From assembly GCA_002840095.1 (NCBI GenBank), contig PGZL01000001.1:130718-194717 (forward strand): 64,000 bases of DNA, in the 5' to 3' direction. Below are positions 8,320 to 16,972 of the stretch, piece after piece. The notes beneath the pieces were generated by a model, which saw nothing but the letters and a program-made list of their open reading frames with translations, was not told where the DNA came from and searched no databases. The stretch is from Gammaproteobacteria bacterium HGW-Gammaproteobacteria-1. GTDB lineage: Bacteria > Pseudomonadota > Gammaproteobacteria > Thiohalomonadales > Thiohalomonadaceae. The translations under genes and the position numbers were made by a program. Position 1 is the stretch's first letter; each line of letters opens with the position of its first letter.

Positions 8320-8699
8320 ACCGGACGACTTCGGGGCGTAGGGGTTGGTGAAAACCGGACAACTTCGGGAGAGGGTGATGTTTTCCAGGGTGTGCGAAGC
8401 GATAGATCGATCTTCTTTTTCAATCAGATCAGATCAGATCGGGAAGAAGAAAGTGGCTAACCCATTGAAATACGGTGGTATTGCGAGATAAACCGGCTGA
8501 AGTCGGGGCAAAAACAGGCAGGGTTGGGGGCAAAAACCGGACACCCATGGGCAGTAAACCGGAAAGGTTCGAGAGTCGTAACCGGAAAGATCCGGGGCCA
8601 AAGCCGGACATCGTGGGGCGGCAAACCGGAAAGGTTCGGGGAAGCGGCAGGAGAGACCGGACGGCCTTGGGGTGAAAACCGGATAGGTTCGGGGCGGAG
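8320..8699. repeat. 22-bp iteron array upstream of the second rep gene
   Basis: Consensus about AAACCGGAAAGGTTCGGGGC. ACCGG-like cores start at 8492, 8514 (ACAGG), 8536, 8558, 8581, 8603, 8625, 8656 and 8678, giving spacings of mostly 22 bp. Two outlying copies start at 8320 and 8354. The array ends just before the ATG of the second initiator. A short CAGAT tandem repeat lies at 8421-8440. This is the classical layout of an iteron-controlled origin. Confidence 0.85.
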
Positions 8700-8706
8700 A
8701 CAGAGC

Positions 8707-10002
8707 ATGCGAGTAGTGGAGAGGGTAGAGGCGCGGGCGCTCATGAAGAGCGCTGAGTCGATTCGTATCCCGTCGGTAATGAAGCTCGTAGAACGTAGAG
8801 TGTTCAACATTCTACTCTATAACGCCAGTGAGGCCGGCTTCGAACATGAAGAGCATCGGATTGAGATCGTCCGGCTTCGGGAATTGCTTGGGTATCACGG
8901 GAAGAATACCGGTTGGATAATGGATCAATTGAAAGCGCTGAGTGAGTTGCGTATAGAGTGGGATACCATTGGGCCAGACAGCTCTCGTCGGGTGGGTTTT
9001 GCGAAGCCCATCTCTTCCGCTGAAATCATCAACAACAAGCTCTGCGTATACAGCATTCCAAAGGTCATTCGTGACGGATTCTCTCAAGCTAGCCTATGTG
9101 CTCGTATTAACCTCGCCATCCAGAACGAATTCTCAAGTCCTAACTCTCTCGCCCTGTGGGAATTCCTGCGCCTGATGGTGGCCAAGACGCCGCCGCCGTT
9201 CGAGGTGGAGTTTTCAATCCAGGAGTTCCGCGAACTGTTCAATGTGCCCGAGAATCAGTATAGCGATCCGGGGGAGTTCAACCGCAAGGTTGTCTATCCG
9301 ACGATCGAGGAGGTCGCGGGGGTAAGTGACCTCAGCGTAGCCATCGTCAAGAAGGTGCGTGAATCACGTCGCCTGGTGGCGCTGATTATGCGGGTCGACC
9401 GTAAAGTGCAGACAATAATCAGCGCGGCGGAGGCGTTTGGTGTGGGCCCGCTGCCGGCGGTGGTGGAACGCATGCAGCAGGAGTTCAATCTGGGACTGAC
9501 CGATGCGCAACGATTTGCCGCCAAATTTGTTGACCACGCGTATCTGAACGATTTGCTCGACGATTATCTCGGGCGGTATCGCCGTGGGATGATCGCGGCT
9601 GGTAAGTTGGCTCCGTACACCCGCAAGGCGCTGGAGAACGCGTCACCTCAGCGGCCGCTGGTTATCGCGCAGCAGCCGCTGCCGGCGGTGGCTCCCGCCG
9701 ACGTTGCGCCCGCGCCGGAGAAGACAGAGCCGGATCCAGTGCTTGAAGAGCGCAAGCGGCGCCGTACCGAGATCGAGCTCGTGCTCGCGAGTATGCCGGG
9801 TACCGAGCGCGCGGCCATCGAGCAGGCGTGGCTGGATTCGCTTGACACGGCGAAGGATAACGCCATTATCCGCCTGCACAAACGTAACGGCATCTTGCAC
9901 CCGGGCTGCAGGGTAATGTTCCTCGATTTCGTGTTGGCCTTGTACCAAGGCAAGGGAGAAGTGCTGCCGACGTGCAGCGAAATAGAGGAGGGAGTGTGTT
10001 GA
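8707..10002 (+). CDS. Replication initiator protein, Rep_3/RepB-like (second replicon)
   Basis: 431 residues from the ATG at 8707 after GGAGACAGAGC. The open frame continues upstream only because the iterons happen to lack stops. The N-terminal half (LVERRVFNILLYNASEAGF, then LRELLGYHGKNTGW) has the winged-helix pattern of Rep_3-family initiators. A second winged-helix-like region follows near FSIQEFRELFNVPENQYSD. A Pro/Ala linker near residue 330 leads to a helical C-terminal extension. The iteron array ends right before the gene, supporting iteron binding and autoregulation. Confidence 0.83.
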   Translation: MRVVERVEARALMKSAESIRIPSVMKLVERRVFNILLYNASEAGFEHEEHRIEIVRLRELLGYHGKNTGWIMDQLKALSELRIEWDTIGPDSSRRVGFAKPISSAEIINNKLCVYSIPKVIRDGFSQASLCARINLAIQNEFSSPNSLALWEFLRLMVAKTPPPFEVEFSIQEFRELFNVPENQYSDPGEFNRKVVYPTIEEVAGVSDLSVAIVKKVRESRRLVALIMRVDRKVQTIISAAEAFGVGPLPAVVERMQQEFNLGLTDAQRFAAKFVDHAYLNDLLDDYLGRYRRGMIAAGKLAPYTRKALENASPQRPLVIAQQPLPAVAPADVAPAPEKTEPDPVLEERKRRRTEIELVLASMPGTERAAIEQAWLDSLDTAKDNAIIRLHKRNGILHPGCRVMFLDFVLALYQGKGEVLPTCSEIEEGVC

Positions 10003-10721
10003 CGAGGGCTGAACTGCAGTTAACGGGTGATGGAATGAGCGATCATGCCGTTCGCTCCATGGCCACGAGGCTAATCACCGCCTATCGGCGCCTTCCTGCG
10101 TATGTGCGGTGGGCGGCATTTGCTGGTAACGGCCGGATTGTGTTTGCAAATAACCTGGAGTTCGAGTTCAACGAACCGGACATTAGGGCTTGTTACTGGG
10201 ATGGTAATATCTATTTCGCAGCCACGCCCGAAGAAGGAAACACGTCGTGGCGCCTTGCCTACACAGGGCGCACCAAGATGCGTTTCCGAAGGGCGCCTAC
10301 CTGGCACACGCTATTTCATGAGGTGGGACACGCGGCAGACTACCAGCCTTTACGTTGGATTTTTCCGCGGCTTGTGCGTATCAGTGGGCAGCCTCGGTTT
10401 GTGCGGGCACACGAACTGGACTGCCGGACGTTGCGGCAACGCCTGCACGGTTCGGCAGCTTGGCCGTTCACGGCGCATTATCGCCAGAGCGCCACAGAGA
10501 CATACGCCGAACTTTTCGCGTGGATAATGTCGGAGCGTCAGGATATCCGACTAACTAGCGACTTCACTCGTCGTTTTCCTGACTTCGACAAACGTCAGTG
10601 GTTTCCTCGCTGCACCGAGGTGGTTCGTGCCGATTTGCGTCGCATCCACCTTACACAAAACAGCAGACCCCACACCAACAAAGTCCAAAGGCGCCGCATT
10701 GAACAGCAATGGGTTGATTGA
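9996..10721 (+). CDS. Zinc metalloprotease-like protein (HExxH)
   Basis: About 241 residues. The GTG at 9996 follows GAGGAGG and overlaps the rep stop; TTG at 9999 or ATG at 10035 are alternatives. HEVGHAADY at residues ~108-116 is a textbook HExxH zinc-binding motif. A downstream glutamate in ATETYAELFAW (~residues 166-176) could be the third ligand, the layout of toxin-like zincins. There is no signal peptide, and the C-terminus is basic. It is coupled to rep and followed 4 nt later by an ADP-ribosyltransferase-like gene. Its substrate is unknown; a toxin-like or immune role is inference. Confidence 0.7.
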   Translation: MLTRAELQLTGDGMSDHAVRSMATRLITAYRRLPAYVRWAAFAGNGRIVFANNLEFEFNEPDIRACYWDGNIYFAATPEEGNTSWRLAYTGRTKMRFRRAPTWHTLFHEVGHAADYQPLRWIFPRLVRISGQPRFVRAHELDCRTLRQRLHGSAAWPFTAHYRQSATETYAELFAWIMSERQDIRLTSDFTRRFPDFDKRQWFPRCTEVVRADLRRIHLTQNSRPHTNKVQRRRIEQQWVD

Positions 10722-10725
10722 CGCT

Positions 10726-11277
10726 ATGGCACAGGAGCTCGTAGCTGGGACCTTCTACCACGGCAGTCCGTTGGTCGGTTTGCGCGAGTTGCTTCTGGAT
10801 GCCGCCGACCCAATGACGCCGTTCGGCCCTGCCGTCTATCTCAGTCGTAATCGTAGGGTGGCCGAGTACTATGCGAAGATGGAGGGGACGGTATATAGCG
10901 TCGAGCTTAGTGGCCGCCACGGCAGGGTGATCAATTACGACCGTCCGTTCATCGAGCAACCGCTGTTCGCTCAGCAGGTAGTTCAGCAGATCTATCAAGA
11001 GTATTGGTTGGGGGATGTGCTGTGGCATAGCAATGCGCGGTGTGTGCAGGACTTGCTGCACGGGAAGGGGGTCTCGCGGGCAGAGTTGAATGCTCACCTG
11101 CGTGCCGCAGGGATATGGATGGTGTACGGTGAGCTTTCTGAGGTCGAAAAGTCAGGAGGCCGCGATGGAGGCGTGCAGTACGCTGTACTGGAACCTCACG
11201 CTATCACCCATATCCGCCAGTTGGAACCGCCCCCGGCGTCAGGGTCGAGGCGGTCGATTCGGTTTGCGCCAAATTGA
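10726..11277 (+). CDS. ADP-ribosyltransferase-fold-like protein
   Basis: 183 residues from the ATG at 10726; the longer frame from 10627 overlaps the previous gene. TFYHGSPLVGLRELL near residue 7 and FGPAVYLSRNRRVAEYYA near residue 31 match the H...Y pattern of the ART superfamily. EGTVYSVEL follows as the next core strand. Such proteins transfer ADP-ribose from NAD to proteins or nucleic acids, or hydrolyse related substrates. Its placement after a zincin suggests a functional pair. Similarity is by motif, so the biochemical activity is unproven. Confidence 0.6.
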   Translation: MAQELVAGTFYHGSPLVGLRELLLDAADPMTPFGPAVYLSRNRRVAEYYAKMEGTVYSVELSGRHGRVINYDRPFIEQPLFAQQVVQQIYQEYWLGDVLWHSNARCVQDLLHGKGVSRAELNAHLRAAGIWMVYGELSEVEKSGGRDGGVQYAVLEPHAITHIRQLEPPPASGSRRSIRFAPN

Positions 11278-11287
11278 GGAACGTCTA

Positions 11288-11518
11288 ATGTCTACAGGTA
11301 CTCAATTCGAGTTCGAAGAGCGGGGGGCGCAACGGTCTGGTATGGCCGCTGCGGAGGAGGAGAGCACTTCTTCGGCGCCACGTTCAGATCTATTGGAGCG
11401 TATTTTCGCGCATCGCGTGGGGCGGGTGCTCCTGGCAGTATTCTTCGTGGTTCTGTTGTCCGCACCATTCGTCATGGTCCATTATGGTTGGTCGTTTCAC
11501 ACCCCCATGCCATATTAG
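11288..11518 (+). CDS. Small single-pass membrane protein
   Basis: 76 residues, ATG after GAGGAACG. An acidic, low-complexity N-terminus (~50 residues) is followed by one membrane helix (RVLLAVFFVVLLSAPFVMV) and a short tail. No family recognised. It is 10 nt after the ART-like gene and co-directional, so probably part of the same cassette, perhaps as an anchor or immunity partner (inference). Confidence 0.55.
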   Translation: MSTGTQFEFEERGAQRSGMAAAEEESTSSAPRSDLLERIFAHRVGRVLLAVFFVVLLSAPFVMVHYGWSFHTPMPY

Positions 11519-11566
11519 CGTGGGATTGATTTTGGGGTAGCGTTGGACAACCCTTCATAACCGCTC

Positions 11567-12391
11567 ATGACTTTGCCCACGTTCGACAAGGACTTCCGAG
11601 ATGGTCAGCGGATCAAGCCGCGTATTCTCATGCTGGAGGTGCGAAACCAGAGCGAGTCAGAAGGCAAACCAATCGCATGGCTGCTCGTTGAGCGGGAAGA
11701 AACCTACCGACGTGACGACCGCGACGAGTCGATCTCCGGAGCAACCATTCGTTTCCATTGGGAAGTTATCGGCCTGAAGCACTCGCGTCGCACGGCTGGA
11801 AACGGGTCTTTTAGGGGCAGCTATTCCCGAGGCTTCAGCGGCGGCCCTGCCGTTTCCGTTGCCCCGGCCGCGGTGTTCCTGGATCCGGCCGAGTTGCGTG
11901 GGCAGCGTATCGGAACCTATCTCATGAACGAGGTAGTTGTGTGGGCGAAGCAGTGGCCTGGTGCGACTGTGCAGCCTATCCAGTTGTTGTCGAGGCAGGC
12001 GCACGAAGACAATAAAGAGCGGCGCAACCGCTTCTACGAGCAATTTGGCTTGGTCTTCGATTATCGTGATCCGGAACACCGAGAAGGGCGTTCGAGACCA
12101 ATACTCGCCGAGGCGTTAACACCGGTGGAGACATGGAAGGCGAACCTGCGAGAATGGGACGCTAGGGACTGCCTCGTAGACATCCTTAACGAAAATGAGT
12201 GGCTGCAGTATGAATTGGTGCAGCGGCGCCGCGCCGTGGAAAGCCTGTCCGCTAAGCTCAGGGGTATAGAGGAAAACCCAGTGCGGTGGGCTCTGCGACG
12301 GGTATGGTGGCGCGTCGCCCCTAGCCTCTTTCTCGTCGCCGTCCTTCTGGCGATCGGCGCGGCCGGCTGGTCCGCGGTCACCGGAGGGTGA
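11567..12391 (+). CDS. GNAT-like acetyltransferase with C-terminal membrane anchor
   Basis: 274 residues. The central part has LRGQRIGTYLMNEVVVWAK (~residues 110-128), the R/QxxGxG-type acetyl-CoA loop followed by a helix. Later RRNRFYEQFGLVFDY resembles the usual GNAT C-terminal motif. The last ~25 residues form a membrane helix, so the enzyme domain is probably held at the inner membrane. It closes the zincin/ART cassette; substrate unknown. Confidence 0.65.
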   Translation: MTLPTFDKDFRDGQRIKPRILMLEVRNQSESEGKPIAWLLVEREETYRRDDRDESISGATIRFHWEVIGLKHSRRTAGNGSFRGSYSRGFSGGPAVSVAPAAVFLDPAELRGQRIGTYLMNEVVVWAKQWPGATVQPIQLLSRQAHEDNKERRNRFYEQFGLVFDYRDPEHREGRSRPILAEALTPVETWKANLREWDARDCLVDILNENEWLQYELVQRRRAVESLSAKLRGIEENPVRWALRRVWWRVAPSLFLVAVLLAIGAAGWSAVTGG

Positions 12392-12465
12392 GGCGACCTC
12401 GCCGCAGGCGTTCCGGGTGGGGCGGTTGTCACACTTGGTAGTCGCACACCGCTGTCGACGCGCCC

Positions 12466-12666
12466 CTACCGCGGGATCAGCCTCCTGCGGGGGCGTGCGG
12501 GCACAGGCTCGGCGACGTTAAGTTTTGTGAGGCGTTCGTATTCGTCGACGGATAGGATTACCGCGGCGCATCGGTTTCGCCGGGTGATCAATATAGGGCC
12601 GTTGGCGGCGGCCTCGAAGGCCTTGACGGGATTCAGTATCGCCTCGGTGAAGGTTACTTTGCGCAT
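12466..12666 (-). CDS. Phd/YefM-type antitoxin-like protein
   Basis: 66 residues from ATG 12666 (GAGG six bases upstream; a GTG two codons earlier is possible). MRKVTFTEAILNPVKAFEAA followed by PILITRRNRCAAVILSVDEYERL is the standard Phd/YefM pattern: DNA-binding N-terminus, then the strand-helix that precedes the toxin-binding tail. No Doc, YoeB or other toxin gene is adjacent, so it appears solitary or pairs with a distant gene. Confidence 0.75.
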   Translation of the reverse strand: MRKVTFTEAILNPVKAFEAAANGPILITRRNRCAAVILSVDEYERLTKLNVAEPVPARPRRRLIPR

Positions 12667-12702
12667 AGGCACCTCGTTGGAGTCGAGTAGAGCGTACCAC
12701 TG

Positions 12703-13350
12703 TTACGGACGGAGTCCCGCCTGTCCGTACAATGGATGCAACACCCCTGTGGCCTGTGTGAACCCCGGCGGCAAGTTATTGGAAGCCGCCACTTCCGCCG
12801 CGGCAACGTAGAGTGCCGTCTGCTTCCACTCCGGCGCCATTAGCACCTCAGCCAACGTCCACCCCGATTGCAGTCGAGGTACTGGGCCCGATCGGTCGAT
12901 GCCGGGTCCCACCTTCCGGAACCAGCGCTTTCCCCTGATCACGAACTTCACCCCCTCCAGGCTGTAACAAGCGCCGCGCCGCTGGATAGCCACATACATG
13001 CCGGTTACGTCAGCCTCGCTGCTGGCGGCGGCAATCCACTCGACATCAAGTATCACGGCCGTCGGCATAGCCAGGGTCAGCGCAGCCTCCAGATACTGGT
13101 CGCGGCCACGTTCGTCGCGCACCAGATTGAAATAGACCCCCGAACGCCCCCCGAGCTGCGCCACCAGGCCTCGGCGCGCCCAGTCGTGGAGATACAGGCT
13201 CGTCTGGTTTCGCGACCACCTTGTGTGCCCCATGAGGTGCGAGAGCGCGAACACCGGTGGAAGTTGCCGCAGGCGCGCTTCCGCGCGGACGTAGTGTCCG
13301 GGCTGGTGCGGCTGTGCGGTTGCGGGCAATTCGCTCTTATCAAGTTCCAT
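12703..13350 (-). CDS. Winged-helix protein resembling AbiEi-type antitoxins
   Basis: 215 residues from ATG 13350; a longer frame starts at 13392. LSHLMGHTRWSRNQTSLYL followed by WARRGLVAQLGGRSGVYFNL is a winged helix in which the wing reads out short basic loops, as in AbiEi-like type IV antitoxins. The rest (PTAVILDVEWIAAASSEAD) is compatible with the AbiEi C-terminal domain. No AbiEii nucleotidyltransferase lies next to it. The family call is tentative. Confidence 0.45.
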   Translation of the reverse strand: MELDKSELPATAQPHQPGHYVRAEARLRQLPPVFALSHLMGHTRWSRNQTSLYLHDWARRGLVAQLGGRSGVYFNLVRDERGRDQYLEAALTLAMPTAVILDVEWIAAASSEADVTGMYVAIQRRGACYSLEGVKFVIRGKRWFRKVGPGIDRSGPVPRLQSGWTLAEVLMAPEWKQTALYVAAAEVAASNNLPPGFTQATGVLHPLYGQAGLRP

Positions 13351-13417
13351 GGCAGCAATACACCATCGGTCGGTGAGGCGACACGATAGCAAACTATAAG
13401 TTGTTCGTCGAAAACCA

Positions 13418-13475
13418 TTGACAACGTAACTACGCCGTTATAACCTCACTAACAACGTAATAACCGCGTAGTTAC
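13418..13475 (+). promoter_or_regulatory. Promoter overlapped by a long inverted repeat
   Basis: A -35 TTGACA at 13418-13423 faces a TATAAC/TAACCT -10 region around 13439-13446. The perfect 10-bp arms GTAACTACGC (13426-13435) and GCGTAGTTAC (13466-13475) flank it with a 30-bp spacer. ACAACGTAA also occurs twice as a direct repeat. This is a likely regulated promoter for the membrane protein and methyltransferase genes. Confidence 0.55.
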
Positions 13476-13498
13476 ATATAAGAGCGGAGGTACTGGCG

Positions 13499-13705
13499 AT
13501 GGAGTGGTTCTGGGTATCGGTTGTGGTCTTGGCGATCTTTCTGGGCACGCGCCTGCTGAAAGCAATGCGCCGTACGGCTCGTTTCCTGATTTGGACCTTT
13601 CTGGTCGCGGGGGCAAACCAAAGCCAGTTTGTGGACCCGGCAGCCTTCGGCGGGGCGCTGCTTGCCCTTGAAACCCTGCTGCTGGCGCGCTGGCGGCACG
13701 TATAA
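13499..13705 (+). CDS. Small membrane protein
   Basis: 68 residues, ATG after GGAGGTACTGGCG. Two hydrophobic stretches (residues ~2-18 and ~28-40) suggest one or two membrane helices. No family recognised. It is the first gene behind the inverted-repeat promoter and 12 nt ahead of the cytosine methyltransferase. Confidence 0.5.
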   Translation: MEWFWVSVVVLAIFLGTRLLKAMRRTARFLIWTFLVAGANQSQFVDPAAFGGALLALETLLLARWRHV

Positions 13706-13717
13706 GGGGATATCCAG

Positions 13718-15847
13718 ATGCCGCGCTCTCTCCAGCATTCGATCCGCCATGTCGTGCAGCGTAACCAGTACGTGTTGCCGATTCAGGGCGAGCTCATCAT
13801 TGACAATTTCGCAGGCGGCGGTGGTACCTCTACCGGTTTGGAGGCGGCGTTTGAGCGCCCGGTGGATATCGCCATCAACCATGATCCGGAAGCGCTCGCG
13901 ATGCATGCGCTCAACCATCCCCATACGATGCATTTGTGCGAATCGGTATGGGACATTGACCCCATCGACGTTACGAAAAATAGGCCCGTCGCTTTGGTCT
14001 GGCTGTCACCGGACTGCAAACATTTCTCAAAGGCGAAGGGCGGCACTCCCGTCTCCAAACATATCCGGGGTTTGGCGTGGGTGGGCATGCGCTGGATCGC
14101 GCTTACCCGCCCGCGCGTCCTCATGCTCGAGAATGTCGAGGAATTCAAGACGTGGGGTCCGCTGATCGTCGAACCGGACGGCACCACGCGCCCTTGCCCG
14201 AAGCGCAAGGGCAAAACGTTCGAGAGTTTCGTGCGGCAACTGCGCCGGCATGGCTATAAAGTTGATTGGCGCGAATTGCGCGCTTGCGATAACGGCGCGC
14301 CGACGATCCGCAAGCGGTTGTTCCTGGTGGCCCGTCGCGACGGGTTGCCTATTGTCTTTCCGGAGCAGACTCATGGCGAGCCGACCTCGCGCGAGGTTCT
14401 TGCCGGGATGCTGTTCCCTTTCCGCACGGCGGCGGAGTGCATCGATTTCAACCTCCCGGCCAAGAGCATTTTCGGCCGGAAAAAGCCGTTGGCCACCAAT
14501 ACCGAGCGCCGCGTCGCTAAGGGGCTGTGGCGACACGTACTGACCAGCGCGAAACCCTTCATTGTTACGAACACTACCGGTCACCCTGGTGCCGGTGTTG
14601 ATGCTCCGTTGTCGACGGTCACTACCGGCGGCCACCACATGCTTGGTCAACCGGTGATCGCGCCGCTGTCCGCAGGCCATCGCGACCTCACGTTTACCCC
14701 GTTCCTGACCGAACATGCCAATGCCAGCAATCAGCGCACGATGCCTGCGGACGAACCTCTTCGGACGGTCTGCGCCCAGGTCAAGGGTGGTCACTTCTCC
14801 GTCGTGGCGCCGACTTTGGCTCCGCTGCGCGGCACCAGCGAGGCCCACCTTGGCGCGCATAGTGTCGAGCAGCCGCTGTCCACGGTGTCGGCCGGCGGTA
14901 CCCATCACGCGATGGTGGGGGCACACCTTGTCACCATCGGTTATGGCGAGCGCCAGGGGCAGCAGGCGCGGGCACAGGATATCGAGGCTCCTCTCGGTAC
15001 GGTGGTGACGTCAAACAAGCATGCACTGGTGGCGGCGCACCTGACCCATCTGACGCACCACGGTGAGCGGGCCGGCTCTACGCCACACTCGCCGTTGCCT
15101 ACGGTAACGGGCGCGCATCGCGGCGAGCAGGCATTGGTCTCAGCCAATCTCGTTGACCTGGGCAGCAGCGTGCGGGTTGCTCATTCGCCTGTCGATCAGC
15201 TGGACTCGATGTGTATGGCGTTCCTTGAGCAGGCTAACGGCGGGTTCTACGAGGGTGACGGGCGTGCGGCAGATTCCCCTTTGTCCACCGTAACGGCCTC
15301 TGGCAGCAACCAGCGCCTCACGACCGCGTACATGATCAAGTATTACAGCACTGGGGGGCAGTGGCAGGATTTAGCGGAGCCCATGCACACGTTGCCTACC
15401 AAGAGTCGGATGGGGCTGGTGGAGATCGTCCAGATGCCTGTCGATTGCTTGTCGGCCGAGCATCGGGACAAGGCCCGCCAGTGCGCGGCTCTCCTCCATG
15501 CGCATTTGCCGGAGCAGTTTCCTGAGCCGGCAGAGTTGGTCCTGGTGAATTACGGCGGCTTCTGGTGGGCGTTGGTTGATATCACGCTGCGGATGCTGAA
15601 GGCGCGCGAACTCTACCGCGCCCAGTCGTTTCCCGACAACTACATCATCGACGAAATCCCCGACCCGAAGCTGCTGTTCAAAGACGGTGTACAGGTTCCG
15701 GGCGATCCGCGGCTGATTCCGCGTATCCCTCTGTCAATTACCGCGCAAGTGCGGATGTGCGGCAACAGTGTTGCGCCGGCGCAGGCGGAGGCGCTCGTAC
15801 GGGCGAATTTCCGTCATGAGGAAGCGTTCATGGAGCGGCGCGCATGA
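13718..15847 (+). CDS. C5-cytosine DNA methyltransferase with repeated P-L-x-T-V motifs
   Basis: 709 residues. Motif I is DNFAGGGGTSTG (~residue 27), motif IV SPDCKHFSKAKGG with the catalytic Cys in PDC rather than PPC, and motif VI MLENVEEF. Motif VIII is IRKRLFLVARRDG, and the motif IX/X region ends LYRAQSFPDNYII and GNSVAPAQAEAL. It transfers a methyl group from S-adenosylmethionine to cytosine C5. The target-recognition region (about residues 290-560) is enlarged. It carries seven imperfect copies of P-L-x-T-V followed by Gly/His-rich sequence, near residues 296, 347, 385, 425, 457, 518 and 553. The architecture is phage/plasmid-like; no cognate nuclease is nearby. Confidence 0.92.
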   Translation: MPRSLQHSIRHVVQRNQYVLPIQGELIIDNFAGGGGTSTGLEAAFERPVDIAINHDPEALAMHALNHPHTMHLCESVWDIDPIDVTKNRPVALVWLSPDCKHFSKAKGGTPVSKHIRGLAWVGMRWIALTRPRVLMLENVEEFKTWGPLIVEPDGTTRPCPKRKGKTFESFVRQLRRHGYKVDWRELRACDNGAPTIRKRLFLVARRDGLPIVFPEQTHGEPTSREVLAGMLFPFRTAAECIDFNLPAKSIFGRKKPLATNTERRVAKGLWRHVLTSAKPFIVTNTTGHPGAGVDAPLSTVTTGGHHMLGQPVIAPLSAGHRDLTFTPFLTEHANASNQRTMPADEPLRTVCAQVKGGHFSVVAPTLAPLRGTSEAHLGAHSVEQPLSTVSAGGTHHAMVGAHLVTIGYGERQGQQARAQDIEAPLGTVVTSNKHALVAAHLTHLTHHGERAGSTPHSPLPTVTGAHRGEQALVSANLVDLGSSVRVAHSPVDQLDSMCMAFLEQANGGFYEGDGRAADSPLSTVTASGSNQRLTTAYMIKYYSTGGQWQDLAEPMHTLPTKSRMGLVEIVQMPVDCLSAEHRDKARQCAALLHAHLPEQFPEPAELVLVNYGGFWWALVDITLRMLKARELYRAQSFPDNYIIDEIPDPKLLFKDGVQVPGDPRLIPRIPLSITAQVRMCGNSVAPAQAEALVRANFRHEEAFMERRA

Positions 15848-15922
15848 ACAACGGAGCGGAGGTAGCGGCCCAGCGGGCGCTGCGAATCCACGCGATACAC
15901 ATGCTGTGTGAGTGAGGACGAA

Positions 15923-16972
15923 ATGGCTGACGACACCCTGATTGAGTGGACGAAGGTGCCTGGGGCGACCCGCGGCGCCACCTGGAACATCATGAGCGGC
16001 TGCAACAAAGTGTCGCCGGCGTGCAAGAACTGTTGCGCCGAGCGCGACTGGCGGCGGTTGTCCAAGAATCCGAAAGCGGCGAAGTATTTGGGGCGGGAGT
16101 TCGGGGATGTCCAGGTCCACCCAGAACTGCTCGATCAACCGGTGCGCTGGACGGCGCCGAGGGGCATCCTCATCGCCCTGATGTCCGATATGTTCCACGA
16201 CAAGGTGCCGACCGAGTTCCTGGACAAGGTATTTGCCGTCGTGGCACTGGCCAAACAGCACACGTTCCTTGGGCTGACCAAGCGCGCCGAGCGCATGTCC
16301 GCTTACTTCACGGAGGTCCCTCCCGAGGCGTTGATGGCGCGCTGGAGCGCGGCAGCGGCCGACATGGGCTACTTGCTCCGCTCAGAAGACATCTCCTTTC
16401 CGTTGGCCAATCTCTGGCTGGGTGTGACCGCGGAGGATCAGGAAACGGCGGATAGCCGCATTCCCTATTTGTTGGACACGCCGGCGGTGGTGCGGTTCGT
16501 GAGCGCCGAGCCACTGCTTGGAGAGCTCGATCTGATTCCGTATATGGGTGGCAGGACGTATTCGTGCAGCTGCGGTTTCAAGCACACGGAAGCCGAGATG
16601 GCGTTTGGTGGGGGCGAGCACTATTTCTGCACTGAGTGCGGTGAGCAATGCGCTATCCATCCGTCATTGGACTGGGTGATCGCCGGTGGTGAATCCGGCA
16701 CCAAGGCGCGGCCGACCGTGGTCCATTGGTTCCGCGCGCTACGCGACCAGTGCCGGGCGACCGGTACGCCGTTCTTTTTCAAGCAGTGGGGGGAGTGGGC
16801 GTATATCGGGAAGGAGCCTGCGGACGTTCAGGACGCAGCTCGGCGCTATGGGCCGACGGTCCGCTGCTATTCGACGGCGGATGGTGAGACGTCGGTCCGT
16901 ATCGGCAAGAAAGCCGCGGGCTATCTTCTCGACGGTCGCGAACACCGGGAGTTCCCGCAATGCGCAGCGTGA
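15923..16972 (+). CDS. DUF5131 (phage Gp37/Gp68-like) protein
   Basis: 349 residues from ATG 15923 after GTGAGGACGAA. IEWTKVPGATRGATWNIMSG leads into a C-x6-C-x2-C cluster (GCNKVSPACKNCCAERD), the hallmark of the phage Gp37/Gp68 family, probably an iron-sulfur or radical-SAM-like site. LDWVIAGGESG and FFFKQWGEW are further family motifs. An inserted C-x-C/C-x2-C pair (YSCSCGF to FCTECGEQC) looks like a zinc ribbon. Members often sit beside DNA methyltransferases in phages and plasmids, as here. The biochemical role is unknown. Confidence 0.8.
   Translation: MADDTLIEWTKVPGATRGATWNIMSGCNKVSPACKNCCAERDWRRLSKNPKAAKYLGREFGDVQVHPELLDQPVRWTAPRGILIALMSDMFHDKVPTEFLDKVFAVVALAKQHTFLGLTKRAERMSAYFTEVPPEALMARWSAAAADMGYLLRSEDISFPLANLWLGVTAEDQETADSRIPYLLDTPAVVRFVSAEPLLGELDLIPYMGGRTYSCSCGFKHTEAEMAFGGGEHYFCTECGEQCAIHPSLDWVIAGGESGTKARPTVVHWFRALRDQCRATGTPFFFKQWGEWAYIGKEPADVQDAARRYGPTVRCYSTADGETSVRIGKKAAGYLLDGREHREFPQCAA

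Noticed and set aside
8072-8341. 89-residue ORF between the two replication modules
   Set aside because: No ribosome site, unlikely composition, and it overlaps the origin and outlying iteron region.
8524-8706. N-terminal extension of the second initiator
   Set aside because: The extra codons are the 22-bp iterons read in frame; the ATG at 8707 follows a ribosome site.
10018-10048. TTAACG followed after 18 bp by CATGCC
   Set aside because: Lies inside the metalloprotease-like gene, lacks the extension and no gene starts after it.
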